Below, one piece after another: positions 59,660 through 64,000 of a stretch of DNA of 64,000 nt. Position 1 is the first letter of the stretch, and the number at the start of each line of letters is the position of its first letter. A model generated the notes under the pieces. That model was not told the origin of the DNA. It saw only the letters and a program-made list of their open reading frames with translations, and ran no database searches. Location of the stretch: positions 560,030 through 624,029 of the forward strand of contig LR732703.1 in assembly GCA_902506565.1 (NCBI GenBank), in the 5' to 3' direction. The stretch comes from Burkholderiales bacterium 8X (GTDB lineage Bacteria; Pseudomonadota; Gammaproteobacteria; Burkholderiales; Burkholderiaceae_C). A program made the position numbers and the translations under genes.

Positions 59660-61792
59660 ATGAAATCTTCTTCCCCTTCATCGTCGCCGTCCCAGTCGCC
59701 GTCCCAGTCGCTGTCCTTGTTCGATGGCGCGCTGCTGCGACCCGCGCTGGTCTCCGCCTTCGCCAAGCTCGACCCCCGGGTGCAATGGCGCAATCCGGTG
59801 ATGTTCATCGTGTACGTCGGCAGCATCCTCACCAGCCTGCTCTGGCTCCACACGCTGGCTTCGGCCGAAGGGACCGGCATGCCGGCAGCCTTCGTGCTGG
59901 CGATCGCGGTCTGGCTGTGGTTCACGGTGCTGTTCGCGAATTTCGCGGAGGCGCTGGCCGAAGGCCGCAGCAAGGCGCAGGCGGCGTCGCTTCGCGGGCT
60001 GCGCAAGGACACCTGGGCCAAGAAGCTGAAGGCACCGCAGCGTGATGCCGGCTTCCTGCCCGAGCAGGCGCCCAACCTGCGCAAGGGTGACCTGGTGCTG
60101 GTCGAGACCGGGGACGTGATCCCGCTCGACGGCGAAGTCGTCCAGGGCGTCGCCTCGGTCGACGAGAGCGCGATCACCGGCGAATCGGCGCCGGTGGTGC
60201 GCGAATCGGGCGGCGATTTCTCGGCGGTGACCGGCGGCACGCGGGTGCTGTCGGATTGGCTGGTTGTCCGCATCACGGTGAACCCGGGCGAGTCGTTCCT
60301 GGATCGCATGATCGGCATGGTCGAGGCGGCCCGGCGCCAGAAGACGCCGAACGAGATCGCACTCACCATCCTGCTGGTCGCGCTGACCCTGGTGTTCCTG
60401 ATGGTCACCGTGACGCTGCTGCCGTTCTCCGTCTGGAGCGTCGCGGCGGCCGGTTCCGGCACGGTGGTGTCGCTCACGGCGCTGGTCGCGCTTCTGGTGT
60501 GCCTGATACCCACCACCATCGGCGGCCTGCTGTCCGCCGTCGGCGTGGCCGGCATGAGCCGGATGATGCAGGCCAACGTGATCGCGACCTCCGGCCGCGC
60601 CGTCGAGGCTGCCGGCGACGTCGATGTCCTGATGCTGGACAAGACCGGCACCATCACGCACGGCAACCGCCAGGCGTCAAGCTTTCTGCCGGCGCCGGGT
60701 GTCGGGGCCGGGCAGCTCGCCCGCGCCGCGGTGATGGCCTCGATGGCCGACGAAACGCCGGAAGGCCGGAGCATCGTCGAACTGGCAAAGCGCCAGGGCA
60801 CCATCGTGCAGGACGTCGTCGGCGCGGTGTTCGTCCCGTTCACCGCGCAGACCCGGATGAGCGGCGCCGACCTGCCGGTGGCGGAAGGCAGCGAGGACGC
60901 CGCAGGCAAGTTCGTCCTGCTGCGCAAGGGCGCTGTCGAGGCGGTGCGCCGGCATGTCGAGGCCCTGGGCGGCAGCATGCCGGTCGAGGTTCTGCGTGCC
61001 GCCGAGGAAGTTGCACGGCGTGGCAGCACGCCGCTCGCGGTCTCCGAAGGCCGGCTCGTGCTGGGCGTGGTCGAGCTGAAGGACATCGTCAAGACCGGCA
61101 TCAAGGAGCGCTTCGCGGAGCTCCGTGCCATGGGCATCAAGACCGTGATGATCACCGGCGACAACAAGCTGACCGCAGCCGCCATCGCGGCCGAAGCCGG
61201 GGTCGACGACTTCCTGGCCGAGGCCACGCCCGAGGACAAGCTGGCCTTGATCCGCGAGTACCAGGCCGACGGCCGGCTGGTCGCCATGACCGGCGACGGC
61301 ACCAACGATGCGCCCGCGCTGGCCCAGGCCGATGTCGCCGTGGCGATGGGCAGCGGCACCCAGGCCGCGAAGGAAGCCGGCAACATGGTCGACCTCGACT
61401 CCAACCCGACCAAGCTGCTGGAGGTGGTGGAGACCGGCAAGGCGCTGCTCATGACGCGCGGCTCGCTCACCACCTTCTCGATCGCGAACGACGTGGCCAA
61501 GTACTTCGCGATCATCCCGGCGATCTTCGTGTCGACCTATCCGCAACTGGGCGCGCTCAACGTGATGCGCCTGGCAAGTCCTTCTTCCGCGATCCTGTCG
61601 GCGGTCATCTTCAACGCGCTGGTGATCGTGTTCCTGATACCGCTCGCGCTCAAGGGCGTGCGCTATCGGCCGGTCGGCGCCGCCGCGCTGCTGCGCCGCA
61701 ACCTCGCGATCTACGGCCTGGGCGGGCTGGTCGTTCCGTTCGTCGGCATCAAGCTCATCGACTGGCTGCTGGTCGCCGTCCACCTGGTTTAA
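59660..61792 (+). CDS. kdpB: Potassium-transporting ATPase, ATP-binding subunit KdpB
   Basis: A 710-residue P-type ATPase. The actuator loop has [17 protein letters not shown] near 170, the phosphorylation site Asp327 is in [15 protein letters not shown], and the hinge motif is [21 protein letters not shown] near 545. A Ser/Pro-rich N-terminal extension ([19 protein letters not shown]) is unusual and is encoded by a 12-bp tandem repeat. Transported K+ is driven through KdpA; acts in the inner membrane. Confidence 0.96.
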   Translation: MKSSSPSSSPSQSPSQSLSLFDGALLRPALVSAFAKLDPRVQWRNPVMFIVYVGSILTSLLWLHTLASAEGTGMPAAFVLAIAVWLWFTVLFANFAEALAEGRSKAQAASLRGLRKDTWAKKLKAPQRDAGFLPEQAPNLRKGDLVLVETGDVIPLDGEVVQGVASVDESAITGESAPVVRESGGDFSAVTGGTRVLSDWLVVRITVNPGESFLDRMIGMVEAARRQKTPNEIALTILLVALTLVFLMVTVTLLPFSVWSVAAAGSGTVVSLTALVALLVCLIPTTIGGLLSAVGVAGMSRMMQANVIATSGRAVEAAGDVDVLMLDKTGTITHGNRQASSFLPAPGVGAGQLARAAVMASMADETPEGRSIVELAKRQGTIVQDVVGAVFVPFTAQTRMSGADLPVAEGSEDAAGKFVLLRKGAVEAVRRHVEALGGSMPVEVLRAAEEVARRGSTPLAVSEGRLVLGVVELKDIVKTGIKERFAELRAMGIKTVMITGDNKLTAAAIAAEAGVDDFLAEATPEDKLALIREYQADGRLVAMTGDGTNDAPALAQADVAVAMGSGTQAAKEAGNMVDLDSNPTKLLEVVETGKALLMTRGSLTTFSIANDVAKYFAIIPAIFVSTYPQLGALNVMRLASPSSAILSAVIFNALVIVFLIPLALKGVRYRPVGAAALLRRNLAIYGLGGLVVPFVGIKLIDWLLVAVHLV
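59684..59716 (+). repeat. 12-bp tandem repeat in the start of kdpB
   Basis: TCGCCGTCCCAG occurs twice head-to-tail with a third partial, degenerate copy, encoding the Ser-Pro-Ser-Gln repeats of the KdpB extension. It is in frame, so copy-number changes would lengthen or shorten the extension without shifting the frame. Confidence 0.75.
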
Positions 61793-61807
61793 CAAGAAAG
61801 CTTCGCC

Positions 61808-62377
61808 ATGACATCCATTCTTCGTCCCGCGCTGGTGCTCTTCGTGCTGCTCTGCGCCATCACCGGCATCGCCTATCCGCTAGCGGTCACCGGTGCCGGC
61901 CAGGCTGTTTTCCCGGAGCAGGCCGCGGGCAGCCTGGTCTTGCGGGACGGCAAAGTGGTCGGCTCGCGCCTGATCGGGCAGAACTTCAGCAGCCCGGGTT
62001 ACTTTTGGGGCCGCCCTTCGGCGACGGCGCCGATGGCCTACAACGCCGCGGCTTCCGGCGGCTCCAACCAGGGGCCGTCGAATCCGGCGTTGCTCGACGC
62101 GGTCAAGGCCCGTATCGCGGCCCTGAAGGAGGCGGACCCCGGCAATCTGTCGCCGATCCCGGTCGACCTGGTGAGTGCCTCGGCGAGCGGACTCGATCCG
62201 GAGATCTCGCCCGCCGCCGCCCGCTACCAGGCAGCGCGGGTCGCCCGTGCCCGTGACCTGTCGCCGGCGCGGGTCGACGAATTGATCTCGGCGAACACGC
62301 GCGGCGCCTTCCTCGGCGTCATCGGCGAGCCGCGCGTCAACGTGCTGGCCTTGAACCTGGCGCTCGACGGGCGCTGA
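61808..62377 (+). CDS. kdpC: Potassium-transporting ATPase subunit KdpC
   Basis: A 189-residue subunit with one N-terminal helix ([20 protein letters not shown]) and the periplasmic domain with [20 protein letters not shown] near 58, [14 protein letters not shown] near 88 and [20 protein letters not shown] near 120. It links KdpA and KdpB and begins 15 nt after kdpB. Confidence 0.95.
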   Translation: MTSILRPALVLFVLLCAITGIAYPLAVTGAGQAVFPEQAAGSLVLRDGKVVGSRLIGQNFSSPGYFWGRPSATAPMAYNAAASGGSNQGPSNPALLDAVKARIAALKEADPGNLSPIPVDLVSASASGLDPEISPAAARYQAARVARARDLSPARVDELISANTRGAFLGVIGEPRVNVLALNLALDGR

Positions 62378-62417
62378 TCGCCGCGGCTCGCCTCGGCTCG
62401 TCGACGAAGATCGCTGG

Positions 62418-64000
62418 ATGAGCGACAACCAACGTCCCGACCCCGACCTGCTGCTCGCGCAGCTGAAGGCTGCCGAAGCGCGGGTCGACCATGCCAGCGG
62501 CAATGGCCACGCCGGAGAAGGCCAGGGCGCCGCCGTCAAGGGGCGGCTGCGCATCTACTTCGGCGCGAGCGCCGGCGTCGGCAAGACCTGGGCGATGCTG
62601 AGTGCCGCCCAGCAGCAGCGCGCCGCGGGTGTCGACCTGGTGGTGGGCGTCGTCGAAACCCACGGGCGCCGCGAGACCGCTGCGCTCTTGGAGGGACTCG
62701 AGGTGCTGCCGCTGCGCGTGCCGGGCGATCCGTCCAAGGGAGTCCGGGAGTTCGACCTGGATGCGGCCCTCGCCCGCAAGCCCGCGATCCTGTTGGTCGA
62801 CGAGTTGGCGCACAGCAACGTCCCCGGCTCGCGGCACGCCAAGCGCTGGCAAGACGTCCAGGAACTCCTCGCAGCCGGTATCGAGGTCTGGTCGGCGCTC
62901 AACGTGCAGCATCTCGAAAGCCTGAACGGAACCGTGGGTGCCATCACCGGCATCCGGGTACACGAGACGGTGCCGGATACCGTGCTCGACGAAGCCGACG
63001 AGGTGATCCTGATCGACGTCACCGCCGACGAACTCACCGCGCGGCTGCTCGCCGGCAAGGTGTACCTGCCCGAGCAGGCCGAGCGGGCCCGGCAGAACTT
63101 CTTTCGCAAGGGCAACCTGATCGCGCTGCGCGAGATCGCCTTGCGTCGCACCGCCGAGCATGTGGAAGACGATGTGCGCGACTGGCGCATCGAGCATGCC
63201 GGCGACGCACCGGGCACCGCCGCGGCCCAGGCCTGGAACACCTCCGGCGCCATCCTTGCCTGCGTGGGCCCGGACGAGGAAGCCAGCCAGGCCGTGCGCA
63301 CCGCCGCGCGGCTGGCCGGCCAGCTCAACGTGCGCTGGTTCGCGGCCTATGTCGAGACGCCGTCGCTCCAGCGGCTGCCCGCCGCACGCCGGGACCAGGT
63401 GCTGGCGGTGCTGAAGCTGGCCGAGCAGCTCGGCGCATCCACCGCCGTGCTGACCGGCCAAGAGATCGGAAGAGAGCTCGCCGCGCATGCGCAGCACCTC
63501 AACTGCGCGACGCTGGTGATCGGCCGGGGCCGGCCCCGCACCGGCTGGCGGCGCCTGTTGCCGGCCGAGCGGGTGATGCAGACGCTTGCAGCGCATTCGA
63601 GCGGCATCGACATCATGGAAGTCGCGCGGCCGATCCGCTCGCGACGTCTCGGCGGCATCCGCACCAGCCGCAGCGTCGAGGCTGCCGACCACGAAGACGC
63701 CGATCGACCGCGCGGCAGCTTGGGCGGCTACCTGTTCGCGCTGGCGGCCAGCGTCGGCGTCACGGCGTTGGCCGCGCCGTTGTCGATGCGTCTGGAGCTG
63801 ACCAACATCGTCATGCTGTACCTGCTCGGCGTGGTCGGCATCGCGATGCGCTTCGGCCGCGGTCCGGCTGCCTTCGCGGCGCTGCTCAACGTGCTCGCCT
63901 TCGACTTCTTCTTCGTGTCGCCGCAGCTGTCGTTTGCGGTGAGCGATGCCCAGTACGTGCTGACCTTCGCTGTCATGCTGCTGGTCGGCCTGGTGATCGG
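62418..64000 (+). CDS. kdpD: Sensor histidine kinase KdpD, cut by the right edge
   Basis: 527 codons of KdpD run past the window. The N-terminal KdpD domain has Walker A IYFGASAGVGKTWAMLSAAQ near 46 and Walker B-like ILLVDELAHSNVPGSRHAKR near 120. A Usp-like domain spans about 255-385 (AILACVGPDEEASQAVRTAA), and transmembrane helices begin near 435. The GAF and kinase domains lie beyond the edge. The kinase senses K+ limitation and controls the operon with KdpE. Begins 40 nt after kdpC. Confidence 0.95.
   Translation, partial: MSDNQRPDPDLLLAQLKAAEARVDHASGNGHAGEGQGAAVKGRLRIYFGASAGVGKTWAMLSAAQQQRAAGVDLVVGVVETHGRRETAALLEGLEVLPLRVPGDPSKGVREFDLDAALARKPAILLVDELAHSNVPGSRHAKRWQDVQELLAAGIEVWSALNVQHLESLNGTVGAITGIRVHETVPDTVLDEADEVILIDVTADELTARLLAGKVYLPEQAERARQNFFRKGNLIALREIALRRTAEHVEDDVRDWRIEHAGDAPGTAAAQAWNTSGAILACVGPDEEASQAVRTAARLAGQLNVRWFAAYVETPSLQRLPAARRDQVLAVLKLAEQLGASTAVLTGQEIGRELAAHAQHLNCATLVIGRGRPRTGWRRLLPAERVMQTLAAHSSGIDIMEVARPIRSRRLGGIRTSRSVEAADHEDADRPRGSLGGYLFALAASVGVTALAAPLSMRLELTNIVMLYLLGVVGIAMRFGRGPAAFAALLNVLAFDFFFVSPQLSFAVSDAQYVLTFAVMLLVGLVI

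Noticed and set aside
1..64000. CRISPR arrays, tRNA/rRNA genes, IS elements, prophage
   Set aside because: No regularly spaced repeats, no tRNA cloverleaf or rRNA sequence, and no transposase or phage structural genes were seen; the only recombinase-like gene is degenerate and isolated.

Overview
The window is GC-rich throughout, has dense ATGA-type gene overlaps, and holds nine separate Bug/TctC-type periplasmic solute receptors. This points to a betaproteobacterium of the order Burkholderiales, most like Variovorax or a related Comamonadaceae/Alcaligenaceae genus. It looks chromosomal. I saw no rRNA, tRNA, CRISPR array, insertion sequence or prophage.

Left part (1-17.5 kb): catabolic operons for unknown organic acids. 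Genes 5979->1 (two 3-hydroxyisobutyrate dehydrogenase-like enzymes, an SDR, an M29-like metalloenzyme, two Bug receptors, the start of an MmgE/PrpD protein) and genes 10308->6958 (two Bug receptors and a second MmgE/PrpD protein) flank an IclR regulator. Both operons start from promoters with the same geometry: a -35 box, 18 nt, a -10 box, 19 nt, then a TTCCG-N5-CGGAA operator. A large HPII-type catalase (katE) follows. Next comes a LysR gene divergent from a Bug/flavin monooxygenase/VOC/carboxymuconolactone-decarboxylase-like operon that looks like an aromatic ring-opening pathway.

Middle part (17.6-33 kb): a tightly overlapping acyl-CoA dehydrogenase/PIG-L deacetylase/methyltransferase/glycosyltransferase cluster. 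After it comes a response regulator and hybrid sensor kinase translationally coupled to a 1872-residue protein. That protein fuses a GMC (cholesterol-oxidase-like) oxidoreductase, an alpha/beta hydrolase with a Cys nucleophile, and a PhoD-like phosphoesterase. A patch of small genes follows (DUF4256, DUF3140, DUF2945, an FkbM methyltransferase remnant, small unknowns).

Phosphate block (33.2-40.9 kb, all minus strand): a diacylglycerol-glycosyltransferase-like enzyme, a PlcP-like phosphoesterase, a CorA/ZntB-type transporter, polyphosphate kinase 2, a glycerophosphodiester phosphodiesterase, an OlsB-like ornithine acyltransferase and a hemolysin III-like membrane protein. Pho-box-like repeats sit upstream of four of them, two with a -10 element exactly 10 nt downstream. 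Together they read as a PhoB-controlled programme replacing phospholipids with glycolipid and ornithine lipid while recovering phosphate.

Right part (41-64 kb): a degenerate tyrosine recombinase, an exported argininosuccinate-lyase-like protein, and more small catabolic units each with a Bug receptor and its own regulator (Rieske oxygenase with LysR; enoyl-CoA hydratase and NDP-forming acyl-CoA synthetase with IclR; FAD oxidoreductase with GntR). The window ends in the kdpFABCD potassium-uptake operon, which is preceded by a 34-codon membrane ORF and cut off inside kdpD.
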